This document shows positions 54,096 through 63,040 of a stretch of DNA of 64,000 nt, one piece after another; within the stretch, counting starts at the first letter, position 1, and every line of letters starts with the position of its first letter. Source of the DNA: CAXXFQ01 sp963674475 (GTDB lineage: Bacteria > Planctomycetota > Planctomycetia > Pirellulales > Thermoguttaceae); NCBI GenBank assembly GCA_963674475.2, contig CAXXFQ010000017.1, positions 372,001 through 436,000 on the forward strand. The letters run 5' to 3'. The notes below the pieces were generated by a model, which saw only the letters and a list, made by a program, of their open reading frames with translations, made no database searches and was not told the origin of the DNA. The position numbers and the translations under genes are program-made.

Positions 54096-55301
54096 ATGGC
54101 TCGATATCTATTGGTCGTTCTCATTTCGTTATTCCTTGGCGCCGCGGGTGCGTTGGTTCTGGTCGATCCGCCAGAGATGGGACCGCAGGCCTTGGCTCAA
54201 AGAATGGGTAAGATGGAAAGAATAGAGGAGGGCTCTTCGGGGGCCAATCCCCCCCCGGTAGCCGCCCCGTTGCCGACTGCCGATTCCGTGGCCTTGGATC
54301 AGCTGACCCCGGAAGAACGACAGCATGTGACCGTTTATGAGATGGTCAATCGAAGTGTGGTGAATATTACGACCAAGACGGTCTTGATGAATAACCTGTT
54401 TTTGACAATGAATGAGCGATCCGGACAGGGGAGTGGGTCAGTTCTCGATCAGAAAGGGCATATTTTGACCAATTTCCATGTAGTCGACGGGGCGCGGAAT
54501 GTCCAGGTGACCCTTTTTGACGGAAAGTCGTATGAGGCCCGATTGGTTGGCGCCGATCCGATGACGGACGTGGCCGTTTTGAAAGTAGATGCCCCGGCCG
54601 AATCGCTTCACCCGGTACGTTTGGGCAGTTCGAGCGGGCTTCGCGTCGGGCAGCGGGTCTATGCGATCGGCAACCCGTTCGGTTTTGAACGGACTTTGAG
54701 TACCGGAATTATTTCGAGTTTGAATCGAGCGTTGCCGCTAAAAGGGAGCCAGCGGCGATTTAAATCGTATATCCAAATTGACGCGTCGATCAACCCGGGC
54801 AATTCGGGCGGACCCTTGTTGAATAGCCGGGGTGGTTTGATCGGAATGAACACGGCGATTGCGAGTATGACCGGTGAATCGGCGGGGGTTGGGTTCGCGA
54901 TTCCGGTCAATACCTTAAGCCGAATCATCCCGCAGTTGATCGAAAAGGGGCGAGTCGTTCGGGCCGATATCGGGATTGTCGCCGTTTGGGAGTCGCCCGA
55001 GGGGTTGAGAATCCAGTCGATGGTTCCGGGAGGACCTGCCGAGCGGGCAGGACTGAGAGGGCCGAAAATCCTTCGGCAGCAGAAACGCCAAGGGCCGTTT
55101 GTCTATGAGTATAAGACCATCGACCGGGCGGCGGCCGATCTGATCATTGCGGTGGATGGGAAAAAAACCGCGAATGCCGATTCTTTTCTTGAGGAATTGG
55201 ATCTACGTCAACCGGGGGAGAAAGTTGTCATTACCGTCGTTCGGGAGGGCAGAGAAGTCCAAATTTGCCTTCGATTGGATGCCGATTCACCTAGAGAGTA
55301 G
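54096..55301 (+). CDS. HtrA/DegP-like serine protease with PDZ domain
   Basis: A 401-residue periplasmic protease held by an N-terminal membrane helix (about 4-22), then a Pro/Ala-rich linker (50-62). The trypsin-like domain carries the full triad: His128 ('LTNFHVVDGA'), Asp158 ('DPMTDVAVLK') and Ser237 ('NPGNSGGPLL'). One PDZ domain follows (about 285-395), interrupted by a charged insert 'KILRQQKRQGPFVYEYKTID'. It degrades or refolds damaged envelope proteins. It precedes the two secreted paralogues by 212 bases; no shared function is evident. Confidence 0.93.
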   Translation: MARYLLVVLISLFLGAAGALVLVDPPEMGPQALAQRMGKMERIEEGSSGANPPPVAAPLPTADSVALDQLTPEERQHVTVYEMVNRSVVNITTKTVLMNNLFLTMNERSGQGSGSVLDQKGHILTNFHVVDGARNVQVTLFDGKSYEARLVGADPMTDVAVLKVDAPAESLHPVRLGSSSGLRVGQRVYAIGNPFGFERTLSTGIISSLNRALPLKGSQRRFKSYIQIDASINPGNSGGPLLNSRGGLIGMNTAIASMTGESAGVGFAIPVNTLSRIIPQLIEKGRVVRADIGIVAVWESPEGLRIQSMVPGGPAERAGLRGPKILRQQKRQGPFVYEYKTIDRAAADLIIAVDGKKTANADSFLEELDLRQPGEKVVITVVREGREVQICLRLDADSPRE

Positions 55302-55513
55302 TTTTTCTTTTAGGGGAAATTACGTAACCAGTTGTAGGTTTTTTAAGGAAATGGCCTTGCTTCCCCTTTGATTCATCGCTAAAAGTTGTTGATTCAATTG
55401 GAAATTCTTTTAAGGTTTTTTCGGCAGGAACCGATTTAGGAATTAGGTTTTTGTTTTTTGGAGGCTGGCTCCCCCAATATTCCTTTTCGGGGTTTTTAAG
55501 GAAGAAAAGAATA

Positions 55514-56035
55514 ATGAAAAAAATCGGTTGTTTGGAATGGACTTTGGCTTTGGTTGCCGCTTTTGGAATGTGTGTTCCTACGACAGTAATGGCTGCCACG
55601 CCTGCGCCAAGTCAGGTGGTTGACGTTGCACTCTTGGATGGCGGAGTTTTGATCGGCCAAGTGGTGGATGCCGGTGGCGCATCGCAAGCTGCCGTGCCCG
55701 TTTCGCTTCAATACCAGGGTAAGTCGGTTGCCACCCCCAAAACCAATAAGGAAGGCTATTTTTCCTTGAAGGGGGTCAAGGCGGGCGTTTATCAAATTGC
55801 AACCAAAGAAGGCCACGGAGTCTATCGACTTTGGGCGCCCGGCACTGCCCCTCCGACCGCGCACAAGGGAGCGATTATCGTGACCGGCGATGAAGTCACT
55901 CGGGCTCAATTTGGCGGTTCCGGCATGTTGGCTTTCTTGGCCAATCCGTGGGTCATCGCCGGGGTCGTGGCGACTGCCGTTGCCGTGCCGGTGGCGATTC
56001 ACAACTCGAACAATGACAGTCCCAGCAGTCCGTAA
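55514..56035 (+). CDS. Secreted carboxypeptidase-regulatory-like protein, paralogue 1
   Basis: A 173-residue protein: signal peptide (cleavage after 'TTVMAA', about residue 28), a beta-sandwich-type carboxypeptidase-regulatory-like domain ('DVALLDGGVLIGQVVDAGG', 'GYFSLKGVKAGVYQI', 'VYRLWAPGTAPPTA', about 35-125), and a C-terminal hydrophobic helix ('WVIAGVVATAVAVPVAI') with a short Ser/Asn tail. AAGGAAG precedes the ATG at 55514. A surface or periplasmic protein with a membrane anchor is likely. Function is unknown. A second copy follows at 56481 and each has its own terminator. Confidence 0.78.
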   Translation: MKKIGCLEWTLALVAAFGMCVPTTVMAATPAPSQVVDVALLDGGVLIGQVVDAGGASQAAVPVSLQYQGKSVATPKTNKEGYFSLKGVKAGVYQIATKEGHGVYRLWAPGTAPPTAHKGAIIVTGDEVTRAQFGGSGMLAFLANPWVIAGVVATAVAVPVAIHNSNNDSPSSP

Positions 56036-56158
56036 GTCAAGCGGATTGTTTTTTGGTCTGAATTCGTGCGGTAAAAACTTCCCGGCTCCTTTCGGATTAT
56101 CAATGTGGAAGGGGAGGTGAAACGCGTCGAATAAGCTTTCAAAAAGAAAAATCAAAAG

Positions 56159-56190
56159 GGTACGATGCTTTCGGCATCGTGCCTTTTTTT
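56159..56190 (+). terminator. Terminator after paralogue 1
   Basis: GGTACGATGC (56159-56168) pairs with GCATCGTGCC (56174-56183), one T-G pair, loop TTTCG, then a run of seven T. Confidence 0.88.
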
Positions 56191-56480
56191 TATGGTTGTA
56201 TTTCTTGTCGCCGTAGGACTCTCGGTGTTATTTCCCAATTCACAATCCGAAAATGCTTCATTGCTTTTTACCCCATCAGTATTTCAGCATCCCGTAAATA
56301 TTTACAGGTTCTGTTTGCAATGAAAGGTAAAAATTACTTGGTTTTTCAAGGGTAACTCCCGAGGACTAAATTCCATCAAGGTCGCTCAAAATTTTTTCCG
56401 ATGGGAAAAGGGTGTCCCCTAAAATGACGGGGTGCTGATTACCTCTTGCATGTCATTGTAATTTAGTGAAGGATTGCGAA
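56191..56480. other. Gap between the two paralogue genes
   Basis: About 290 bp, A/T-rich, no gene. It should hold the promoter of paralogue 2, since a terminator lies at its left end. Confidence 0.4.
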
Positions 56481-57116
56481 ATGGGTAGAAAGATATATAT
56501 TTTCCGTGGCCCTTTGGTTTTATTGGCTCTTTTTGGAATGTGCTTTCCGAATGCCGTATTGGCGACGATGACTCAAGGCAATCAAGTGGTCGACATCGCT
56601 TTGATGGACGGTGGCGTTTTGATGGGCCAAGTGGTTGATGGAAAAGGGGTTTCGCAAGTCGGGGTTCCGGTCTCGCTCCACTATCAAAACGAAATGGTCG
56701 CAACCCCGAGTACCAATCAAGGGGGGTATTTTGCTCTCAAAGGGGTCAAGGCGGGAGTTTATCGTATCTTGGTCGGGAAAGAGCAAAGAGTCTATCGTTT
56801 TTGGGCTCCCGGCACGGCCCCTCCGACCGCGAATCGTGGGGTTATGATTGTCACCGACACGGAAGTGACGCGGGCCCAGTCTTCTCCCCAACCGCTTCCG
56901 CCTTCTTCTCCCCAAACGGTTCCACCTTCTTCAGTCCAGGCGGCTCAGCCTCCTTGTCCCCAAATGGTAGAGCCTCCCTGTCCGCCACCGGTTCAGCCTC
57001 CCTGTCCTCCACCGGCTCCGACCTTTCCGTGGGTGATCGCGGGGGTGGTGGCGACCGCAATCGCGGTTCCTGTAGCGATACATAACTCGAATGGCTCTGA
57101 TCCAGCTAGCCCATAA
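56481..57116 (+). CDS. Secreted carboxypeptidase-regulatory-like protein, paralogue 2
   Basis: A 211-residue relative of the gene at 55514: signal peptide ('LVLLALFGMCFPNAVLA'), the same regulatory-like domain ('DIALMDGGVLMGQVVDGKG', 'GYFALKGVKAGVYRILVG', 'VYRFWAPGTAPPTA'), and the same anchor ('WVIAGVVATAIAVPVAI'). It differs by an insert of about 45 residues before the anchor, made of 8-residue Pro-rich units ('PPSSPQTV', 'PPCPQMVE', 'PPCPPPVQ'), three of which carry Cys. The insert may cross-link or span the cell wall. The ATG at 56481 has AAGG upstream; a GTG at 56466 is the alternative. Confidence 0.78.
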   Translation: MGRKIYIFRGPLVLLALFGMCFPNAVLATMTQGNQVVDIALMDGGVLMGQVVDGKGVSQVGVPVSLHYQNEMVATPSTNQGGYFALKGVKAGVYRILVGKEQRVYRFWAPGTAPPTANRGVMIVTDTEVTRAQSSPQPLPPSSPQTVPPSSVQAAQPPCPQMVEPPCPPPVQPPCPPPAPTFPWVIAGVVATAIAVPVAIHNSNGSDPASP

Positions 57117-57226
57117 TTTCCGGGAAGGCGGGGAGGATAAACTAATCTAGAGATGTAAGTAATCTGAAACAGGTTTTTACTCCTATTTTCGAGATAGCTC
57201 ATTTAAATATAAAACGAGACTATCAA

Positions 57227-57258
57227 GGCGCGACGCTTCTGGCGTCGTGTCTTTTTTT
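57227..57258 (+). terminator. Terminator after paralogue 2
   Basis: GGCGCGACGC (57227-57236) pairs with GCGTCGTGTC (57242-57251) with two G-T pairs, loop TTCTG, then a run of seven T. It has the same design as the terminator after paralogue 1. Confidence 0.85.
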
Positions 57259-57307
57259 ATGCCCCACTCCCCCCCTTTTCTGGTTGGGCAAAGTGAGCAT
57301 CATGGAC

Positions 57308-57444
57308 TTTTATAGCGTATTTCCCTTAAAAGAAGCGGTTTTCTTGCGGCTGGGGAGAAGAGTGGAAGATCGATAATCCTTTTCATCCCTCGACTTACCG
57401 CAATAATGGGGACTTTCCCCACGCCGGTGTGACGTTACCGTTAA
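57308..57444 (-). repeat. Dispersed repeat, copy B
   Basis: A full-length inverted match to copy A at 17001-17140: on the minus strand it reads AACGTCACACCGGCGTGGGG, then the CCCCA-TTATTGCGGTAAGTCGAG block, and ends near AAATACGCTATAAAAG. It lies between paralogue 2 and the small membrane protein gene. Confidence 0.75.
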
Positions 57445-57617
57445 TTGAAAACGGCTCTAAGAAGGACGAAGTTTGGTTCACGCAGATATGGCTTGCGTGA
57501 TCGGCGCTTGCTGAGGAGAAAGAAGCTTCTCTCTAGGAGAGCAAAGGTGGGGGGGAGAGGAGGCAATCCGACGAGTACCAAAATGGCCAATCCATTTGCG
57601 AGCGGGTGTCGGAGGAC

Positions 57618-57833
57618 TTATCCGTTCATGCGTCGTGGAAGATCGTAAGCGTAGATCATGATGACGGCGCCGACCCCGATCAGACTGAAGGGGGTATAGT
57701 CGCGAACGACCATTTCTTTCGATTGGCCGGCGATGGCATTTTCGTTTTTCATCACGATCTTTTCCACGCCAAGGCACTCGAGGCCGATGATGACAGTGAA
57801 AATTCCGATTGCCAAGAATAATGATCGCCACAT
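57618..57833 (-). CDS. Small two-helix membrane protein
   Basis: A 71-residue protein with two membrane segments, 'WRSLFLAIGIFTVIIGLECL' at the start and 'YTPFSLIGVGAVIMIYAY' near the end, separated by a ~25-residue polar loop. Small proteins opening 'MWR.LFLAIG' recur in planctomycetes as far as I recall, but no function is known. The ATG at 57833 was chosen; a GTG two codons earlier lacks the conserved opening. GAGG lies about 11 bases upstream. Confidence 0.65.
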   Translation of the reverse strand: MWRSLFLAIGIFTVIIGLECLGVEKIVMKNENAIAGQSKEMVVRDYTPFSLIGVGAVIMIYAYDLPRRMNG

Positions 57834-58437
57834 GGTCACAGGCCCTCAAACGTTTCCATATTAAGATTAGCTTCTCAAAAAAATGAATGAGAAAAATCTT
57901 CCGGGCCCTTGAATCTCGGGACAATGAGAAAACGGACCCTATTCAGAATATCGGCGGCCGATCGGGTCGGGGCCAGTTCGGAACGGATTGAAAGAGGAAA
58001 TCCCTTCACCGGCGAGTCGTTTAAAACGATTGTAAAAATCCTATCGGCAACGGCTTGGGCGGAATCGATCGGTTTGGATTTTGCCGACTTTTGGGGGTAG
58101 GGACGGTGGTAGGGAGAATTCCGACCCTTTGGACTGCGGTACGGGGAAAAGGGGTGTTAAATGGAAAAAGGATCGCAATTCTAACGCCGGTGCCAAGCCG
58201 ATGTTAGAGATAGCCGAGCTTGCCCCATGCGTCAGTACCTTGGCGGCAAGGCTTACCTTGACTATAATCGATACAAGCGGCGGTGTTTTTCTTTCCGAAA
58301 CGACTGTGTTGGTCAATTATTTTTGGCTCAAGGCCTGCTATTTTTGGCTCAAGGCTGTTATTTTTGGCTCAAGGCTGCCCCCCCTAAGGAAGGAAATTCA
58401 TTGATTCCGCGGGCCGAGGTTTTTCTGCTTGAGAGGT
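57834..58437. other. Gap with a short tandem repeat
   Basis: About 600 bp between divergent genes. No gene is seen. Its right part carries a three-copy 20-bp repeat (58318-58378) shortly before the sensor-like gene. Confidence 0.45.
58318..58378. repeat. Three tandem 20-21-bp repeats
   Basis: Units at 58318-58338, 58339-58358 and 58359-58378 share TATTTTTGGCTCAAGGC and then diverge by one or two bases. They lie 60 bases upstream of the start of the next gene. Confidence 0.85.
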
Positions 58438-60219
58438 ATGATCCAAGGAACAAGGAGTAAAGGGCCGTTGTCGGAAAACCCTAGAATCCTATTGGTTTGT
58501 GAATCAGACAAAGCGGTCGAGGAAATGACCGGCCGTTTGGGCGACCAATACCAGATTGAGGTGGTCACGTCTCTCATGCGGGGCATGGCCTTGCTTCGTC
58601 GCGAAGCCTTTGAGGGGGTCTACGTATCTGGCCTCCATCTTCGGCAGGCGTTTGAGCTTGGTCGTCTACTTCAGAATAAAGAAATCCTCGAAGGGATGCC
58701 CGACGGGGTGGTCATGCTTGACAGCGAAAACACCATCCTTTGGGCCAATGCCCAAGTCCGTCGATGGAGTCATCGTGACAGGCTCGAGGGCGAAAATTTC
58801 TATAAGGCCCTTCACAGTCCGGAAATTCTCGGGCCCGATTTTTGCCCGTTTCATACGGCGTTGGCCACCGGCAGCGCCAGCAGTTCGACACTTCGGACCG
58901 CCGAGCACCAATTCTATCACGTCCACGCCGCGCCGGTTTTTGAGCCCGATCAGAAATTTCCTCACCATCTGATCGTCACCATTCGCGATATCACACGCGA
59001 AATGATGCAAAAACAAAAGCTGGCGGCGATCCATCAAGCGGGGATGGAACTGGCCGATCTGACGCCGGAAGAACTGTATCAGATGTCGGTTCAAGAACGG
59101 ATCGAATTGCTGAAATCGAACATCCTTCACTTCACCAAAGACCTGTTGAATTTCGAGATGGTCGAGATTCGGATTCTCGATCCGAAAACCAATCGCCTTG
59201 AAACGCTTTTGGCGTTGGGAATGGAGCCGGAAGCAGCCGGTCGAGTGTTGTTTGCTCAGCCGCAAAACAATGGCGTGACCGGTTTCGTCGCGGCGACGGG
59301 AAAGAGCTATCTCTGCGAGGATACCAGTGAAGATCCGCTCTATCTCGAGGGGGCGTCCAATGCGAAGAGTTCTTTGACGGTCCCTTTGACGCTTCACGAC
59401 GAGGTGATCGGCACGTTCAACGTCGAAAGTCCTGAACCGCGCGCGTTCAGCGAGAGCGATTTGCAGTTTTTGGAGATTTTCACGCGTGATGTGGCGGTGG
59501 CGCTCAATACGCTCGAGTTGTTAGTGGCCGAAAAGGCGTCGACGGCGGCCGAAAGCGTCGAGGCGATTCACTCGGCGGTCGCTTTGCCGGTCGATGAGAT
59601 TTTGAACGAAGCGGTCAACGTGATGGAGCGCTATATCGGTCACGAACCGGAAGTGGTCGAGCGGATCCAGCGAATCCTTCGCAACGCGCGGGACATTAAG
59701 CAAGTCATTCAAAGCGTGGGAAAAGAGATGTCCCCGGTCCAGGCCCACCCGCAAGTCACTCAGGTGGAAGCGGAAGAGGTCCAACTGAGAGGGCGACACA
59801 TCTTGTTGGTCGACGAAGACAGCAGTGTGCGATCGTCGGCCCATGCCCTGCTGGAGCGTTATGGCTGTATCGTCGAGACCGCGCCGAACGGCGCGCAGGC
59901 GATCTTCATGGTGCGCAATCTTATGGACGAAGGCGGTTACGATGTCGTTTTGGCCGACATTCGGCTGCCTGACGTTTCGGGCTTCGATTTCATGCTCCAG
60001 CTCAAGGAGATCATGAAGGTCGAACCCTTGCCGCTTATCTTGATGACCGGTTTTGGCTATGACCCGGGGCACTCGATCGTCAACGCCCGCAAGGCCGGCA
60101 TCAAAGCCGTGCTTTACAAGCCGTTTCGACTCGATCAGCTTCTCAAAACGGTCGAAGAGATCGCCAATCAACCTCGCCGAGCGGCCGATTCTCCTTCCAA
60201 AGAGGTCGAAAACGATTAG
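58438..60219 (+). CDS. PAS-GAF-receiver signalling protein without kinase domain
   Basis: A 593-residue cytoplasmic protein: a degenerate N-terminal receiver (about 15-80, no phospho-Asp in the expected place), a PAS domain (about 82-195, 'GMPDGVVMLDSENTILWANA'), a GAF domain (about 225-370, 'NNGVTGFVAATGKSYLCEDT'), a helical dimerisation-like region (about 375-450, no conserved His and no ATPase), and a typical C-terminal receiver ('ILLVDEDSSVRSSA', Asp in 'VVLADIRLPDVSG', Lys in 'VLYKPF'). It must be phosphorylated by a separate kinase. ATG 58438 is taken; a TTG at 58474 behind AAGGAG is a credible alternative start. Confidence 0.82.
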   Translation: MIQGTRSKGPLSENPRILLVCESDKAVEEMTGRLGDQYQIEVVTSLMRGMALLRREAFEGVYVSGLHLRQAFELGRLLQNKEILEGMPDGVVMLDSENTILWANAQVRRWSHRDRLEGENFYKALHSPEILGPDFCPFHTALATGSASSSTLRTAEHQFYHVHAAPVFEPDQKFPHHLIVTIRDITREMMQKQKLAAIHQAGMELADLTPEELYQMSVQERIELLKSNILHFTKDLLNFEMVEIRILDPKTNRLETLLALGMEPEAAGRVLFAQPQNNGVTGFVAATGKSYLCEDTSEDPLYLEGASNAKSSLTVPLTLHDEVIGTFNVESPEPRAFSESDLQFLEIFTRDVAVALNTLELLVAEKASTAAESVEAIHSAVALPVDEILNEAVNVMERYIGHEPEVVERIQRILRNARDIKQVIQSVGKEMSPVQAHPQVTQVEAEEVQLRGRHILLVDEDSSVRSSAHALLERYGCIVETAPNGAQAIFMVRNLMDEGGYDVVLADIRLPDVSGFDFMLQLKEIMKVEPLPLILMTGFGYDPGHSIVNARKAGIKAVLYKPFRLDQLLKTVEEIANQPRRAADSPSKEVEND

Positions 60220-60315
60220 TCGTGTTCGCTTTTGTCGACTCGGAATCATGGATGAGATTGCCGAGCCGACGTTCTTTTTTCTCTTGATAGTGTCAAGATC
60301 TGCTTGCGTGTTTGG

Positions 60316-62424
60316 CTAGGTGCCGATCATTCCCGACATGCTCAGGCCGATGATGGCGGCCAGGAGGAAAAAGTAGAAGCTGACGACGATCGCGGTGACG
60401 ATGCCGGTGAGTTTCCAGAATGACCGCTGGGCGGTGTACGCTTTTTTGAGTGATTCGGAAGAGCCGTCTTGGAGGAATTTCCCCAAGTTTCGTGAATAGG
60501 TCAGCAGATATTTTGCTGAGACCAAGTAGAGTAGCGGTCCGATCAGCAACGCGAGTCCGGTGACGATTTGGGGCATCGACATTGCCGAGATTGCCACATA
60601 AAGGAGGAATCCGGCAACGGCCGACGTGGACAAGCTGCCTAAGAGGATAATCAACCCCATGAAGCCGATCCAAGGCCGTGTGTTCGTCAAGGTGTCCAGA
60701 ATTTCGGGCGTCAGACCGGCGGCTGCGTGAACCGGAGCCGTCGCACTGGAAGTTTCCGTCGTGGGTTCGTCGGTCGGGACGTTTGAATTTTGCTCCCCTT
60801 CAAAATCGAAAATTCCTTCCGACGGTTCTTGGTCAAGCGCCTCCCCGGTTTCGAGTTCCGACGGTTCTTGGTCAAGTGCCTCCCCGGTTTCGAGTTCCGA
60901 CGGTTCTTGGTCAAGTGCCTCCCCGGTTTCGAGTTCCGGCAGTTCTTGGTCAAGTGTCTCCCCGGTTTCGACGCCCGCTTCTTCTTCCAATTCGGCAGCC
61001 GGTTGTTCGGCAAAGGGTGATTCGTCTTCGGTTGCTTCGAACTCGTCGAACGAGAGTTCCTCAGTGGTTTCCGTTTCCTCAATATTGGAGAGATCGATTT
61101 CGGAAAAGGCGAGTTCCTCGGTGTCCGAAGCTGCTTCGGGTGGCTCAGGTTCCGATTGCGTCGAGTCAAGATCTTCGAGCGTATCGAATGGAATGGTCTC
61201 TTGCGATTGTGATTTGGTTTCAGGTTCACCTAGATCGAGATCGGAGAAATCGAGCGATGCTTCCTCCTCGGCCGGAGCTTCGTCGAAGAGCGGTTCGTCG
61301 GCAGTCTCGGTCGGTTCCGCCTCAGGCTGGGGCAGATCGAGCCCGGCCAGCAGGTCGTCTTCGCCCTCGTCGACAGCTTCTTCTTCGGCCTGTGGCGGGG
61401 CGGTCTGCGGTTCGCCAAGATCTTCACTGAGATCTTCACCTAGATCGAGATCGGAGAAATCGAGCGAGGCTTCTTCCTCGGCCGGGGCTTCGTCGAAGAG
61501 CGGTTCGTCGGCTATCTCGGTCGGTTCCGCCTCAGGCTGGGGCAGATCGAGCCCGGCCAGCAGATCGTCTTCACCCTCGTCGATGGCTTCTTCAGCCTGC
61601 GGTTCGCCAAGATCTTCTCCTAGATCGAGATCGGAGAAATCGAGCGAGGCTTCTTCTTCGGCCGGGGCTTCGTCGAAGAGCGGTTCGTCGGCAGTCTCGG
61701 TCGGTTCCGCCTCAGGCTGGGGCAGATCGAGCCCGGCCAGCAGGTCGTCTTCATCCTCGTCGATGGCTTCTTCTTCGCCCTGCGGTTGGCCGAGATTTTC
61801 ACCTAGATCGAGATCGGAGAAATCGAGCGAGGCTTCCTCTTCTCCCGGAGCTTCGTTGAAGAGCGGTTCGTCGGTTGTTTCGGTCGGTTCCGCCTCAGGC
61901 TGGGGCAGATCGAGCCCGGCCAGCAGGTCGTCTTCATCCTCGTCGATGGCTTCTTCTTCAGCCTGTGGCGGGGCGGCTTGCGGTTCACCGAGATTTTCAC
62001 TTAGATCGAGGTCGAAATCGAGCGATTCTTCCTCCTCGGCCGGGGTTTCCGCCGGGGCTTCCGCAGCTTGTGGTTCAGAGGTTTCTTCGGTCGTCGCCGT
62101 GGTCTCCGATTCGGTAAGTCCAAATTCAGATTCCGGCGAATCTACCGGTTCTTCAGGAGCTTGCGATTCGGTTGGAGGTAGTTCCGTGGGTACCTCGGCT
62201 GGGGCCGGTGGCAGTGGGGCGGCGGTCGGTTCTTCGGCCGGTTGGTTTAGGACCGGTTCTTCCGGAGCGGGCGATTCGGCAGGCAACGGCGCTTCTTCAG
62301 GAGCCGAGGCAGGTTGGATTCGTAAAATTTTCGTGCACTTCGGGCACTTAATCTTCTTTCCGGCGAATTTTTCCGCAGCGCGCAGAGCGACACCACACTT
62401 GGGACACTTTACCAGAATTGCCAC
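60316..62424 (-). CDS. Zinc-ribbon membrane protein with long acidic repeats
   Basis: A 702-residue protein. An N-terminal zinc ribbon ('KCPKCG' and 'KCPKCTK', Cys 7, 10, 27, 30) leads into about 450 residues of Glu/Pro/Asp-rich sequence containing four tandem ~60-residue repeats ('DDLLAGLDLPQPEAEPTE' and 'EEEASLDFSDLDLGE') and four 13-residue repeats ('ELETGEALDQEPS'). Three hydrophobic helices follow near the C-terminus. The GTG start at 62424 has a perfect AGGAGG ten bases upstream; a longer ATG start (62472) lacks one. The acidic region is probably disordered and could bind basic proteins or cations. Function is unknown. Confidence 0.78.
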   Translation of the reverse strand: MAILVKCPKCGVALRAAEKFAGKKIKCPKCTKILRIQPASAPEEAPLPAESPAPEEPVLNQPAEEPTAAPLPPAPAEVPTELPPTESQAPEEPVDSPESEFGLTESETTATTEETSEPQAAEAPAETPAEEEESLDFDLDLSENLGEPQAAPPQAEEEAIDEDEDDLLAGLDLPQPEAEPTETTDEPLFNEAPGEEEASLDFSDLDLGENLGQPQGEEEAIDEDEDDLLAGLDLPQPEAEPTETADEPLFDEAPAEEEASLDFSDLDLGEDLGEPQAEEAIDEGEDDLLAGLDLPQPEAEPTEIADEPLFDEAPAEEEASLDFSDLDLGEDLSEDLGEPQTAPPQAEEEAVDEGEDDLLAGLDLPQPEAEPTETADEPLFDEAPAEEEASLDFSDLDLGEPETKSQSQETIPFDTLEDLDSTQSEPEPPEAASDTEELAFSEIDLSNIEETETTEELSFDEFEATEDESPFAEQPAAELEEEAGVETGETLDQELPELETGEALDQEPSELETGEALDQEPSELETGEALDQEPSEGIFDFEGEQNSNVPTDEPTTETSSATAPVHAAAGLTPEILDTLTNTRPWIGFMGLIILLGSLSTSAVAGFLLYVAISAMSMPQIVTGLALLIGPLLYLVSAKYLLTYSRNLGKFLQDGSSESLKKAYTAQRSFWKLTGIVTAIVVSFYFFLLAAIIGLSMSGMIGT
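60818..60973. repeat. Four 39-bp tandem repeats
   Basis: Units start at 60818, 60857, 60896 and 60935 and encode 13-residue 'ELETGEALDQEPS'-type repeats in the acidic region. Confidence 0.88.
61231..62040. repeat. Long tandem repeats of about 180-210 bp
   Basis: The block TAGATCGAGATCGGAGAAAT recurs at 61231, 61441, 61621 and 61804, with a partial copy near 62002. Spacing is 210, 180, 183 and about 198 bp, all multiples of three, giving repeats of roughly 60-70 residues in the acidic protein. Confidence 0.85.
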
Positions 62425-63040
62425 CGATTTGATCCTCCTACACAGCGGGTACATCAACGAGGAAGCGACCACGCGGGGGTTGACCCGGTCCTGTCTCGAT
62501 TTAAGTATAACCTATATAAGGACTTACAGAGGAAAGTCAAACCCGTTTGGCGACGGTACTGAAACCGCCTAATACCGGCCGATTTTACTCTACGCAAATC
62601 GGGGGGTAAAATGTCGACTGGGGCCTTTTCCTAAATCCTTCGAGGACTAGAAGTTGCGGCCTTAGATATTTCGACGCAAGTCGTTAAATGGTTTTAACTT
62701 AAAGTAATGCTTACCAGGCCGACGCGGAGCGAAAAAACCGGTTTTTCCTCAAGGATTTTTACGCTGATACCCTGTCGAAATGATCAAAAAAGCCATGGTC
62801 CCTGCCGCGGTTCCCTACGGCAAGATTATCGATTTCTACACTTGGTAAGCGGGTGCCTCTGTTCCTTACGAAGGGGAGAAGGGACGAAAAATATAGCCGG
62901 TTCGTCCACTTCAAAACGTTTATTATCCCCTGGTTCGAGCGATAAGTCAAAGATTTTTCGCTCTTTCTCTGAAGCCTGGTGTCTCGGTTTTCCCAGCGGT
63001 GGGACATTTATTCAGAAAGGTGGCCAATCGGGGGTCTCGG
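62425..63040. other. Intergenic gap
   Basis: About 600 bp between the zinc-ribbon gene and the metX-metW gene, both on the minus strand. No convincing gene, hairpin or RNA is seen. Confidence 0.45.

Noticed and set aside
60761..62572. A long plus-strand Ser-rich frame of ~600 codons
   Set aside because: It is the antisense of the acidic Glu-rich repeats (GAA/GAG read backwards as Ser/Pro codons), with no ribosome site or domain.
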